Origin: Charina bottae
Taxonomy: Eukaryota > Chordata > Lepidosauria > Squamata > Charinaidae
NCBI GenBank assembly: GCA_023362775.1
Contig: JALMGJ010000025.1
Location: 10,479,001-10,543,000, forward strand
Length of the DNA stretch: 64,000 nucleotides
Direction: 5' to 3'
The position numbers and the translations under genes were made by a program. This document shows, piece by piece, positions 34,979-46,593 of the stretch. Within the stretch, counting starts at the first letter, position 1; each line of letters starts with the position of its first letter. A model generated the notes under the pieces. That model did no database searches. It saw only the letters and a program-made list of their open reading frames with translations, and had not been told where the DNA came from.

Positions 34979-36604
34979 ACTACTAGTAGCAAGGACTACT
35001 TGTAGATTAATCATATTACCTGTATTTAATTCTAATTAAAGGTTATTGTAAATGAAATATTTATTTATTTTTCTCCCCCCCCCACGCACACCTTTTTTTT
35101 GAAGTGCATTTCCTGGCACTGAGAGGTCCTCTGATAAGAATTCTGCATCTCTTTCTTAAAAAGAATAGTCAGTCTGGAACAAGAACTGTATAGTGCTATT
35201 CAAGTTTGGCGAAGGAACAAGTTTCAGTACCTGGAAGGAAAAGGGCACCATGGCTATCTTGCCCACTTCTCTCTTAAAATAACCACCACCAACACCAACA
35301 CCACCTCCAGCAAAACATTCTGTAGAACTTTGAATGAAACAATGCACCCCCTGCATTCCCACAAATATCTCTCTAAAGGGTTGAGGTAGGTTTCTGAATG
35401 GAAGGTGTACAATGAGGGAATGGGATGGAGAGTAAATTGCACAATATCAGGAATATATGTCACACATACTGTAAGTAGAGTTCCAAGGCTGAGGAGAATT
35501 CAAGAAAAATCATCAAAAAGATGGATAAAACTGAGCAAACACCAAAGAAGCCAAGGTAACATTCTGCACAATCACAGCACTGTAAAACTATAAAACTATT
35601 GAACACAAATTTAGTTAGTTTAAAAACACTAACAAGTGTAGCAAAATGCCATCCTAATCAATTAGTAAGGAGAAGGAAGAGCCAATACGTTACATGGAAA
35701 GACTAACCCAGAAAGAACCAAAGCCAGAAATTTTTGGAGACTGAGCCTCTGACTAGGAAATGCACAGTATGGATTGTAAACAGTTTATATAAGTTGTTAA
35801 TGTAATTAAGCTACATTTTTGTTGTTTAACAGAAAGACTCAGACCATATTATAAAGAGCAAATATATAAGACACATTCATGTATTCTGGCCCACTGAAAA
35901 TGTAACAATTTGGTGGGTGTCAGAATATGTGAGGTTCAAGAAATTGTCCATTGTGCTGGATTTATTTGATCAAAAGTCACTTGACTGGTTCATGGTATTT
36001 TTATATACAAAATATAAATCTTCCATGTTTGATGGTCATGAATGTTTTATGTAGTGAGGATTTCTCTTTGAGGATTTTGTTTTTAAAAAAGTAGATTTCT
36101 GTGCAAACAGAAAGATTAACAGTGCAAGAGTGAGTTACTTAAGTCTGAACTCAGCTTCCTTAAAATGGTAAAACCCAGAGTCTGATCTGACACTGAGTAA
36201 CCAACCTTCTTGTAGCAGCACATCACTCCAACATTTTACAGTATTAATGGCAAAACTAATCTTTTAAGATTTCAATGCAATTGCTTCTCTTGTCTCACAA
36301 TGTTCTATTTCTCTTTCTTAGTGCAGAAGGCTAGTTGTGATAATAAAATGATACAGTACTGAGTCTTATAATGAAAAGTCTGAACTCGATATCTGGCCCA
36401 TTTCACTGCGTAGTTCTTCCAACTACACGTCCTTGAAATAAATATAATAAACTGTGAAAGAAAGCTATTTAAATGGCCTGTCAAATTGTATAGCTTGCTC
36501 ATTGTTTAGCTTCAGTATTGAGATCTGTCAACAAATCTATGTGAAAGGAATGTTTTCTTTGGTCAATATAACAAAATATTGTGTTTTTAAAAGCTGGGAA
36601 TGGG
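34979..36604. other. No recognised feature
   Basis: Unassigned, AT-rich, with short C and T runs near 35075-35100. Confidence 0.5.
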
Positions 36605-36659
36605 GAGGAGGAGGAGGAGGAGGAGGAGGAGGAGGAGGAGGAGGAGGAGGAGGAGGAGG
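36605..36659. repeat. (GGA)n microsatellite
   Basis: About 18 GGA units. Poly-Gly or poly-Ser frames across it are artefacts. Confidence 0.95.
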
Positions 36660-37479
36660 GATCTGTAATATGGTGATCAATGACATTTATTACAGACTCT
36701 GAATGACTGTAATTCGTTTTTAATTTCATATGAAATGAAAGTGAAAAATTCAATCCTTATAGAATTCTTTTTCCTACACTGCAAATGGCACTGACAGATG
36801 GAAAATCATTTGTAAAGCCCTTGCTTAATAATTGCAATTACTCGCATATTATTTTGTTTGCAAGTACCTCCTTGCTGCAGTTTCTTGTAATTTTGCCTTA
36901 TGATTATCAACAAATCCCACACAGCAGCATCTAATAGGACTCAGCATGGACAATTTTCCATGCAGATTAAATCTCAGCCCATATTCTCCTAATCCTTTGA
37001 TTGCTCTCAGGGGAAATATTCCTTTATCTGCTGTCTCCCACTACTTTGACAATTCATGAAGATAATAACCATCAGAGCAACTAGGAATATAGGTCTTACA
37101 CCTGGCCTAGTTAAAAAGGATCCATACACTGAGTCCAGATTGCCAATTTCAAGGCCATCTGCAGTGGCTGATTTTTTTTTCCATGTTGTTGCTTCCACTG
37201 GCAATAAAATAGAAAGATTGCTGTTAACACAAAGAACATCTGAAAGTCGCTGTCAGGAGAGTCTTTTAAAGACTGAAATTCCATTTTTCTTATCCTGGTA
37301 ACTTCCAGATTTAATGAGCATCTTGGAACTCTTCTTTCCTGGTTGCCAAACTATCCAACACATTTAAGATGCATTATGCAATTAGTTACTTAGTCTGTTG
37401 ACCTCTGCTCATATGGTCACTCTCTCCCGGTGTTCCTACAACTTCCACTTCCTCAACCATCAACCATTTTGATATCTTT
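36660..37479. other. Unassigned, possible conserved non-coding patch
   Basis: The stretch 36790-37010 is free of recognisable repeats and has mixed composition. It could be conserved regulatory DNA, but only a cross-species alignment could show that. Confidence 0.2.
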
Positions 37480-37815
37480 GTATCAAAAAGATACAAAGTA
37501 GCTTCCGATCTTCTTTACAGCAGTTATAAGTTACAATTAAATATGTACCTTTTACTCTATGATTACAACGTAACTCTCTTCTTTCTATAATCTATCTTGT
37601 CTAATAATCAAAACCATAAATCGTGTTCATTTTTTTCTGTTTCACGCAAAAAGTCCATAAGGGGTTTCCAGTCAGCAATAAATGTAGATATTGTCTTTTG
37701 TCTGATCAAAGAAGTCAATTTAGCCATTTTAGCAAGTTCCCTCATCTTCGCCAACCATTCCTCCACTGTGGGCAGTGCTGAATCTTTCCATCTCCACCTT
37801 GCAATGATTTGAGTT
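37480..37815 (-). pseudogene. L1 LINE ORF2 C-terminus and 3' UTR fragment
   Basis: The minus strand reads through decayed sequence equivalent to the end of L1 ORF2. There is a W-rich block, then 'LAKMAKLTSLIKEKT'-like sequence near 37690-37745 and 'DWKPLMDFL'-like sequence near 37655-37680, followed by an A/T-rich 3' UTR to about 37490. Stops and shifts are present. Subfamily unknown. Confidence 0.6.
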
Positions 37816-38704
37816 GTTTACCCATCTAGTCCTTTATCATCCCAGACAATCCACAGCTTGTTTAGACCCTTTCAGTCCTTTATCTTCTCCAAATACTGGG
37901 TCAGGGTGACCTGGATTAGGATGGCAATATATAATTTAGTATCATCAGCTTACTAATTATTCTTTCACCCATACTGATGATTTACCGCTCCCTGCAATTT
38001 CAGGTCAATATTAACAGCATGAAGGAGAGAGTTAAGCCCTGCAGAATCACATCTTGGAAGAACCAAGAACTTGACCATTTTACACCATTCACACCATCTG
38101 GTACTGTCTATTCAGGTAGGAAATATACTACTGTAAAAGATTGTCTCACATTCTGGGCTCAGATGGTCCAGAAGAATATCATGGCCACCTCTCAGCAGTT
38201 GGTTCATTTTCCCCATCTGGGTCTGAATACAGAACACCATAGGGTGTCCAATACTCTTTCCATCCCATGCTCAGGTCTGCATCCTGACTGAAAAGAGTTC
38301 AGATAATCCATTTCCTCAAGGATCCTCTGTACCTGAAGCTCTATCAACTTCCAAATCTTCCCTAGATTGGGTCCAATATGGCTTGATCAAGAGTTGGTCC
38401 TTTCAGGAGAGAGAATACCACTGCCTCTTTCAAGATAGGTGATATCTTGCCCTGTCTCAAAGGGGCATATCACCTTCTGAATCCAACTTCACACCTTGTC
38501 CAGATGCCCAAAGCAGATAGACAGGGCATGGGTCCAGCCCAAAGGAGCCAGAGGCAATGCTCATGACAAAGAGCACCCATCTACTTCTCAATCTCTACAA
38601 ACTCAAAAGAATCTTAGCTCATCTTGCACATTGCCCAAGTCATCTTGCCAGATTCTGCCCAAGTGGTGGCTAATAGAAACAAATGTGAGCAATTTAACTG
38701 CAAA
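37816..38704 (-). pseudogene. Old L3-like LINE reverse-transcriptase fragment
   Basis: The plus-strand words 'GTATCATCAGCTTACTAAT', 'CATCCTGACTGAAAAGAGTT' and 'CAGATAATCCATTTCCTCAA' match the antisense of the RT core at 30140-30580, including the YADD region (about 37940). It is far more diverged than the 29-kb copy. Both 5' and 3' ends are missing. Confidence 0.75.
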
Positions 38705-40516
38705 GAATCTTGCAAAAATGTCACAATGGCCTTTGGGTAGAAGAAAGACAGAAGATAGATAAAACAAGCCTTATATGTTATAGAAAGAAGAATACCTGAA
38801 TGCTCTGTAAAATTACTCTATTAATCATTTGCATTTCCAATTAAGAGGTCCTGGACAGAGCCTGAAAATTGATTCTGAGAGATCAGTTAAAATCATGCCT
38901 TAGAGCTGCATCTTGCAGAGGGAAAGGACTCCAAGAAAAATTTAGTTCTGGAATGTTCTGAAAGGAAGGATTTCTTTGGCGCCAAATCAGTGTGTGTAAA
39001 TCAAAACACTAGAATTAATAATTATATACTTTACTTTTGTAACAGCATAGTAAGTTAGAACACATAAAATGCTAATCTGTACTGATAGCTACTGTATGTG
39101 ATTGATACAAGGTTATATTTTCATATACTGTATATAGAAGTAGAGAAAATTTGAACTTACATATTATTGAATAGTTACACACATTAGCTTGTTTCTAGAT
39201 GAATCCCATTATAATCAATGGGATTCAAACTAATGACTAATTTAAGTCCCCTTGCTTTTCACTGGCTGGAATGCAGTGTCACACCAGTACAGAGTTTTAA
39301 TTCAATTATCATTCTTTCCCATCCCTTGCATCATTCCTCACACCCTCAAAATCTACTCTGCAGACTCAGCCCATCTCTACCAAATATTTGGGGGTGGGAG
39401 GTAAGCTGGGTACTGCAAGTTAGAGGTTGGTATCTTTTCCATTCCATTGGTAGAAATAGCTTTGATTAAAAGAAGCAGACCATTGGATTCCAACCAGGGG
39501 AGCTCTTTCAAGAGTGATTGAATCTGCATCAAATCCACTGTTAGTAAATCTCAGTGGAAACTAGATGTACTTCCCAGATAACGTAAGTATGATTTCCCAT
39601 TCTGTGCTATTAGATCCATAACTGTATCTCAGGACAGAGAATAAATTATAGTCTGTTTGATTGCTATCCCTTGCTTAACTTCAGTATTTGTCAAAGTTCT
39701 TACATAAATACCATAAGACATCTATACATACATGGTTGGAAGAGTAGGCCAAGAAGATCAGGGTAAGAACAATCTTTCTCTTTCTGATGGCGCTAACAAC
39801 CTCTCATAGGAGCCAACTTTGCTCCTGAGATTTTAACTTCTTAATGTGTTTTCTTAATCCGAATTCAGAATTTAACATGTTGTGTTGAACCCAGCAGATG
39901 GTATCCAGACACATTTTTGTTTAAGGCTGAGCCACTGAAATTACTGTAATTTCAATAAATATAATACATTTCAGTGCCAATCTACTTTTTTTTTCATCCT
40001 GTGATTTAATTTGCTGCTTTTGCTTTCTTGGTTGAATGTTTGATATTGTTTTTACAAAAAGGAACAAACAAATAAATATATATTATGGTGCTTTTGCACC
40101 AAAAATCATAATATCTGAATACCATTAGATACAATAATAAATAAGCAAACCAAGCTTTTACATTAGAAGACTTAGAAGAAAATCATTTTTATTGTCCATT
40201 CTGGTTTTTTGGTAAATGTAAACAATAATCCTTTTAGAAAGGATTACTAATAACTATGAATGATTACAGATAACTGCAGACCATAAATATATATGAGAAA
40301 AAGTAATTAGAAACAGATCGTTGGGTATGCTATTCTATAATCATATTGAAAATCATTTAAAAAAATAATAAATTGTAACTTTGATACTTAATGATAAACA
40401 CCCCCATAAAAAGCATACACTGTATAAATAAATAATAACACATTTATTTTAATCTTCATTAGTACATATAACAACTCCAGGAAGAAAGAAGGAAATGATT
40501 ATACGTACCAATGATC
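38705..40516. other. No recognised feature
   Basis: AT-rich unassigned sequence up to the target duplication of the hAT element. Confidence 0.5.
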
Positions 40517-40720
40517 CTATAGGGCAGGGGTCGGCAAACTTTTTATGCCGGGAGCCATTTTGACATGCTCGTGCACATTTTGAAATGCTAGAGAGCCAGG
40601 GGGCGGGGTTTGCGGGCGGGGGCCAATCACGTGGAAGGGGGCGGGGTTTGCGGGCGGGAGACGGCGTCCACCCGGCCCAGCTGCCCGGGGTCCAGGGAGA
40701 TCAGCTCCGGCGGGATCTGT

Positions 40721-40873
40721 GGCGAAGAGCGGCTGTGGGGGGGGGGCGGGCGGCGACGACAAGCGACGCGCTTCAGGCTTTCAGCGCTGGAAGGAGGCCC
40801 GCCTTCCAGCGCTGAAAGCCTGAAGCGCGCCGCTTGTCGTCGCCGCCCGACCCCCCCCACGGCCGCTCTTCGC
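40721..40873. repeat. Large near-perfect hairpin, arms about 72 nt
   Basis: The left arm 40721-40794 and right arm 40802-40873 are reverse complements with few mismatches. They include 'GGCGACGACAAGCG' against 'CGCTTGTCGTCGCC' and 'TTTCAGCGCTGGAAGG' against 'CCTTCCAGCGCTGAAA'. The loop is about 7 nt. Confidence 0.9.
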
Positions 40874-40881
40874 CCGCCCGC

Positions 40882-42806
40882 GTTGAACAAAGAAGATGAT
40901 GGAGGGTGGGAAACGAGGCCTGCCCGCCTACCTGCCTGCCTCCCTCCCTCCGCGAGGCCCCCGCTGCCTTCCCGGGGTCCAAGCCGGATCGGGGGCCTCG
41001 CGGAGAGAAGCAGGCAGGCAGGTAAGCGGGCAGCCCTGGCCTCCGCCGCCGGGCCCGCCCCCCTCGGCCGCTTCCGCCTGCCCGCGTTGAAGGAAGAAGA
41101 CGATGGAGGGTGGGAAACGAGGCCTGCCCGCTTACCTGCCTGCTTGCCTCCCTCCGCGAGGCCCTCCGCTGCCTTCCCGGGGTCCAAGCCGGATCTGGGG
41201 CCTCGCAGAGAAAGGCATGCAGGCAGGTAAGCGGGCAGCCCTGGCCTCCGCCGCCGGGCCCGCCCCCCTCGGCCGCTTCCGCCTGCCCGCGTTGAAGGAA
41301 GAAGACGATGGAGGGTGGGAAACGAGGCCTGCCCGCTTACCTGCCTGCTTGCCTCCCTCCGCGAGGCCCTCCGCTGCCTTCCCGGGGTCCAAGCCGGATC
41401 TGGGGCCTCGCGGAGAAAGGCAGGCAGGCAGGTAAGCGGGCAGCCCTGGCCTCCGCCGCCGGGCCCGCCCCCCTCGGCCGCTTCCGCCCGCCCGGGTTGA
41501 AGAAAGAAGATGATGGAGGGTGGGAAACGAGGCCTGCCCGCTTACCTGCCTGCTTGCCTCGCTCCGCGAGGCCCCCCGCTGCCTTCCCGGGGTCCAAGTC
41601 GGATCAGGGGCCTCGCGGAGAGAGGCAGGCAGGCAGGTAAGCGGGCAGCCCTGGCCTCCGCCGCCGGGCCTGCCCCCCTCGGCCGCTTCCGCCCGCCCGG
41701 GTTGAAGAAAGAAGATGATGGAGGGTGGGAAACGAGGCCTGCCCGCTTACCTGCCTGCTTGCCTCGCTCCGCGAGGCCCCTCGCTGCCTTCCCGGGGTCC
41801 AAGTCGGATCAGGGGCCTCGCGGAGAGAGGCAGGCAGGCAGGTAAGCGGGCAGCCCTGGCCTCCGCTGCCGGGCCCGCCCCCCTCGGCCGCTTCCGCCCG
41901 CCCGGGTTGAAGAAAGAAGATGATGGAGGGTGGGAAACGAGGCCTGCCCGCTTACCTGCCTGCTTGCCTCGCTCCGCGAGGCCCCCCGCTGCCTTCCCGG
42001 GGTCCAAGTCGGATCAGGGGCCTCGCAGAGAGAGGCAGGCAGGCAGGTAAGCGGGCAGCCCTGGCCTCCGCCGCCGGGCCCGCCCCCCTCGGCCGCTTCC
42101 GCCCGCCCGGGTTGAAGAAAGAAGATGATGGAGGGTGGGAAACGAGGCCTGCCCGCTTACCTGCCTGCTTGCCTCGCTCCGCGAGGCCCCCCGCTGCCTT
42201 CCCGGGGTCCAAGTCGTATCAGGGGCCTCGCGGAGAGAGGCAGGCAGGCAGGTAAGTGGGAAGCCCTGGCCTCCGCCGCCGGGCCCGCCCCCCTCGGCCG
42301 CTTCCGCCTGCCCGGGTTGAAGAAAGAAGATGATGGAGGGTGGGAAACGAGGCCTGCCCGCTTACCTGCCTGCTTGCCTCGCTCCGCGAGGCCCCCCGCT
42401 GCCTTCCCGGGGTCCAAGTCGGATCAGGGGCCTCGCGGAGAGAGGCAGGCAGGCAGGTAAGCGGGCAGCCCTGGCCTCCGCCGCCGGGCCCGCCCCCCTC
42501 GGCCGCTTCCGCCCGCCCGGGTTGAAGAAAGAAGATGATGGAGGGTGGGAAACGAGGCCTGCCCGCTTACCTGCCTGCTTGCCTCGCTCCGCGAGGCCCC
42601 CCGCTGCCTTCCCGGGGTCCAAGTCAGATCAGGGGCCTCGTGGAGAGAGGCAGGCAGGCAGGTAAGCGGGCAGCCCTGGCCTCTGCCGCCGGGCCCGCCC
42701 CCCTCGGCCGCTTCCGCCCGCCCGCCCGCGTTGAGCGAAGATAATGATGGGGGGCGGGAAACGAGGCCTGCCCGCTTACCTGCCTGCTTGCCTCTCTCCG
42801 CGCAGG
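40882..42806. repeat. 205-bp GC-rich minisatellite, nine full units and one partial
   Basis: Units start at 'GTTGAA(G/C)' near 40882, 41086, 41291, 41496, 41701, 41906, 42111, 42316, 42521 and 42730. Spacing is almost exactly 205 bp. Middle units differ at only a few sites, while the outer ones differ more. Within each unit 'GCCCGCTTACCTGCCTGC' is mirrored by 'GCAGGCAGGTAAGCGGGC', and the CTCCGCGAGGCCCC area by GGGGCCTCGCGGAG, giving arms of about 40 nt. Confidence 0.95.
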
Positions 42807-43006
42807 GGCTGCTGCGGCTGGAGATGGCGCTGCCTCCCTGCTGCTCCGGGCCTCGCTCAGTGCGAGAGCCAGGGGGCGGGGTTTGCGGGCGGGGGCCTAT
42901 CACGTGGAAGGGGCGGGGGTGAGTTCAGCTGCAGAAGAGCCACACTTAAGGGGCCAAAGAGCCGCATCTGGCTCGCGAGCCGCCATTTCCGACCCTTGCT
43001 ATAGGG

Positions 43007-43794
43007 TGAAATGAGACACATGCACTGGCAACACATTCTAATGTTTGAACGTTAAATCAAGTCAGCTTCTTCACCCTCCCACCTCTTTAATCTTGCTTTT
43101 GTAACCTTGATGGAAGGTATTAAATCATGAAATGTTCAGTTTTATTTTGATGACCTTTGAATTAATGAATGGAATTATAATGCAAACATTGTTATAATGT
43201 AATCTGCAGGTTGTTTTGGAATGTCAGCGGAGGACAAGGTTCCCCAGTCTTTTTTGAGCGAGGGGCTTCATTTGAAATTTTGAGAGCATGTTATGGGCAT
43301 TGTCAGAAAATACCTGCCATGCTGAGCGTGGCTAATCAATCAACACTCATTTACTTAAAGATAAACTGGTAAGGTTACTCTCTACTCAGCTGAACCCTCC
43401 AAGATGGTCTCCGCCATTTCAGCTTATTTCTTTCATCTGGACAGGTAAGAACACTCCCGAGCAAAGAACTAGGCTGTCACCGCTCACCATTCTTTTCTTG
43501 GGTAAGAATACAGATGAGCTTTCTTAATTTAATTGTTTGTTTGTTTGTTTGTTTTCATGAATGGATGTATTGCCCAGCTCACAAGGAGGTTTGTGGTAGT
43601 CCTTTCTCTTTCATTTTAATTTTAATTAAAAGAAAGTGGGAGAGAGAACTTTGTAGGCACAAAGAAAAATGTCTGGGCATATTGGCATGAGCTAAGGGCC
43701 AAGTAACATTGCAACATCACACTTCTGGGTGTTTACTAGGCCATTCATTCTATTATTGACATTCTATTATTGGGGATTTTATCCATTCTGTTAT
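43007..43794. other. No firmly recognised feature
   Basis: 'GGTTCCCCAGTCTTTTTTGA' onwards (about 43240) may be an old MITE end, but no partner end was found. (TTTG)n lies near 43532-43552. Confidence 0.35.
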
Positions 43795-44345
43795 CCATAC
43801 TATTTTATTTTATTTTATTTTTTATTTTTAAGATTTATAAGGCTGCCTAACTCAAACAATGACTATGGACGGCATAAAAACAAACTTTAAATTAAGAAGA
43901 AAACCCCACCATATAACAGTAAACAAATACAATATATAAATGCAAAATATAAAATGGTCACCAGCACATAACAGAACAACCCAAAGGGGACTTTCACTCA
44001 ATTGGCCCCTACTGTCTGGGGGAAGAGCCAGGTCTTCATGGCTTTCCTAAAGGTGACAAGAGTTGGGGCCTGTCATATACAGGGGTGGGGGGTAGTTCCA
44101 GAGGAGGTAGCACTTCTCCTAGGTCCCATGAGATGACAAGATTTAAAAGAAGGAACTTGAAGCATGCCCTCCCTGTGGGAGCGTGTGGGGCAGACAGATG
44201 TTCTTGGGAGAAGGTGGTCCCTCAAGTCACCTGGTCCTGTGTCATGTAGAGCTTTAAAGGTGAGAACCAGCACTTTGAATTGCACCCAGAACCCTGTTGG
44301 GAGCCAGTGCAGCTTGCAGAGTAGTAGTGTTACCTGGGCATAATG
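43795..44345 (-). mobile_element. L3-like LINE 3' end with (TTTTA)n tail
   Basis: The minus-strand frame 44073-44366 contains 'LLLCKLHWLPTGFWVQFKVL', the same C-terminal block as the 29-kb LINE. The 3' UTR ends near 43840 with a TTTTA-type tail at 43797-43830. It is 5' truncated near 44340. Confidence 0.82.
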
Positions 44346-44861
44346 ACATAATGATACATAACACAATAATATAGTTTAAAAATAGGAAATGCAAGTCCAC
44401 CTCTTCATTTGAATCTTGCAAAATTTTGAATCTTACTATCATTTTTTCCTGCTCCATATATCTGTTGACTGTTCTTTGCCAATCTTGCAGGGTTTTGTCT
44501 GAAATTGTAATAGGTGCCATTTAAAATAGAAAGTTGCTATTAAGTAATATATTCATTTTTACAGTTGCCTTGAATCCTAGCCAAGAAAGTTTCAAGTTTT
44601 TCCACCTTTCTAGGACTTGTTTTTAAAATTTATTTTCATAATTTATTATAATTGTTCTGAAATATGTCTTTGTTGCATCCTGTCTGATAAAGACCCAATA
44701 AATTAGAATTGATTTGTGATGTGACCCAGCTCTGAAACAAGCTTATTTCATCCGGAACAACATGTTCAGAACACTATAAAATAATTCCAGTCAGAAGAAT
44801 GAACACATGCAACAGTATGTTTTGCAGATACCCAATAATTCCAACGTGACTCTTCAATGCA
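44346..44861. other. No recognised feature
   Basis: A minus-strand frame at about 44380-44520 is open but was not assigned to any family. Confidence 0.4.
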
Positions 44862-45145
44862 GTTGATCAGTGGCTTAATGACGCTGGAGTTTGCCGGCCA
44901 GAAATGGTCAACACTCCAACAGTTCGAGCCCATCTCCGTGTGACGGAAGTGAGTTCCTGTCATTTCATCCCTAGGTTCTGCCCACCTAGCAGTTTGAAAG
45001 CATGCCATCTGCGAATAGATAAATAGGTACCCCCATTTCAGTGGGGGGAAACGCTGGCGGTGCTCTGTGCGGGGAGCAGGAACCGGTGCTGACAGAGGAT
45101 CGGTGGAGAAAAAAGCCCAGATGAGCCGACTTCCCTAAAAAGGAA
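44862..45145 (+). mobile_element. tRNA-derived SINE, third 3'-end type
   Basis: The tRNA-like head ('CAGTGGCTTAATGACGCTGG', B box 'AGTTCGAGCCC') and body ('CACCTAGCAGTTTGAAAGCA', 'ATAGATAAATAGGTACCC') are shared with the Sauria-type SINEs. The 3' part ('GGGGGGAAACGCTGGCGGTG', 'GATCGGTGGAGAAAAAAGCC') is unlike both the BovB-like end and the poly(A) type. The exact 3' end is uncertain. Confidence 0.75.
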
Positions 45146-45740
45146 TGCTGCTGGCCAGCCATGATATCCTCATTATCCTGCTTCCCATCTCCATTCTTCT
45201 CTTGCTCCTTCTGTTCCTCTGTTGTTCTTTCATCTCTTTCAACAGCAGCACCCCCCCTTCTTCTGCATCTTCTCTCTTCCCTCTGGATGTAGCACTGATC
45301 AGCCCTTCTACACTTAATTGCCAAGACCTCCTTCAATCAGCCGTTCTATCTCTTCCAATCCTCTAAAAGTCCTTATGTTGCTTTTCTTATTTTTTATGTC
45401 CTCCTTTGTGCTGTTCAAGTCCTATTTATACTTATTTCTCTCTTCCACTCAACAGAACAAAACTAATTCCAATTCCTGTTTCCTGTTTCTAGTCTCACAA
45501 ACAGGAATGTTCATGGGAAGGGGGGGGGGGAAAGAAGCAAAAAATTCAAGAAGGTGCCTGCACTGTCACAATCAAAGCCCCATCCTTTTTTTATGTGCTG
45601 CAGAACAGAACACAATATCTTTATTATAATAAGGATACAGTTATGCAACAAAATTTACAGAGCTCAAATGGAATCTCTAAATAAAATAGAAATATAATGA
45701 AACAATGTATTGTCGAAGGCTTTCACAGCAGGAGTTCGAT
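45146..45740. other. No recognised feature
   Basis: Pyrimidine-rich at 45170-45450, with a G run at 45520-45530. Nothing was recognised. Confidence 0.5.
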
Positions 45741-45879
45741 GGCTGTTGTGGGTCTTCCGGGCTGTGTGGCCGTGTTCTGGAAGTTGTGGTTCCTAACGTT
45801 TCGCCACAGATGCTGGCGAAACATTAGGAACCACAACTTCCAGAACACGGCCACACAGCCCGGAAGACCCACAATAGCC
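45741..45879. repeat. Foldback: 66-nt inverted repeats with a 7-nt loop
   Basis: The arms 45741-45806 and 45814-45879 match at about 64 of 66 positions, around the motif 'CGGGCTGTGTGGCCGTGTTC' and its complement. The left side also has 'TGTCGAAGGCTTTCACAGCA' upstream (45711). One more arm occurs alone at 46984-47047. It may be the end of a Penelope-like or DNA transposon. The family is not identified. Confidence 0.85.
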
Positions 45880-46210
45880 AAAATGAAACAAGATAAAGTA
45901 CAAGTAAAAATTTAAAAGGAGCCATAAGGTACACTTTTTAAAGTGCTAACAATTAAATACTTTAATCACTGCATTATAAAACTACTCTGCAACAGTCTAA
46001 CAGGAAAACATACTACTTTATAAAATTGAGTAGTATAAAATGTCCATAAAAGTTTAGGTAGAGTTGCCAAATTACATCCTTTTTTCTAATCAGGTTGAAC
46101 AATAATTGTTCTTGATAGTTTCACTATCTGTTTTCACCTGATAAAGCTCTAAAGCAGAATTTGCAACTTTAAGAATGACTTCATTGTTATGGTCAGTGAT
46201 AAGAAATGAG

Positions 46211-46593
46211 TGTCAGGGTTCTAGTGCAAATCCTGCCATGTTCAGTTGCAGTCTTGTAGAGCAGCATGCCAGTGTATTCCACGATGGGAGGGGGAGTACA
46301 ATCCAGGAGCTGTGCCAGACACTAGAGACTGTTATGCGTGGCTTCAAGGTCGTCCACCTGCAGGAGTGTGGTGGGGGCTGACTTGGAGTGGGAAAGTAAT
46401 GGACATTAACATCATGGGCACGGACAAACTGGCGCGAAGGGGGAGAGCTAAGTTTGACTGTTTGGCAGGAAACTGTCATTCGGATCTTTGAGAGTGCTTT
46501 AATTTACATGTATTCTTAATAAAGCTTATTCTGCATTTCAATTGAATTGCATGGAGAAGTGTTTATTGGGACATTGAAGTAGGAGTCATCACA
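46211..46593 (+). mobile_element. Solo LTR with 5-bp target duplication
   Basis: The 383-bp unit starts 'TGTCAGGGTTCTAGTGC' and ends 'GAGTCATCACA'. It is flanked by ATGAG on both sides (46206-46210 and 46594-46598) and carries AATAAA at 46518-46523, about 70 bp before the 3' end. These are the marks of a recombined LTR of an endogenous retrovirus or Ty3-type element. No internal gag, pol or env sequence remains, so the class cannot be set. Confidence 0.82.

Larger units (their letters stand above)
40525..42998. mobile_element. hAT-type non-autonomous transposon carrying a GC-rich 205-bp tandem array
   Basis: Termini are 'CAGGGGTCGGCAAACTTTTT' (left) and, inverted at the right, 'CAAGGGTCGGAAATGGCGGC'. 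A perfect 8-bp target duplication, CTATAGGG, lies at 40517-40524 and 42999-43006. Inside both ends are direct copies of 'GAGCCAGGGGGCGGGGTTTG' followed by a CACGTG site (about 40590-40638 and 42860-42910). Between them are a large hairpin and the 205-bp array. No transposase frame was recognised; open frames on both strands repeat every 205 bp and only mirror the array. The very high GC and CpG content contrasts sharply with AT-rich flanks. Confidence 0.92.

Noticed and set aside
40882..42806. CRISPR-like array
   Set aside because: The units are 205 bp and directly adjacent with no unique spacers, inside a transposon in a vertebrate-type genome.
40610..42922. Many 60-206 codon ORFs on both strands of the GC-rich block
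   Set aside because: They recur every 205 bp in parallel frames on both strands and only reflect the tandem array's lack of AT-rich stop codons.
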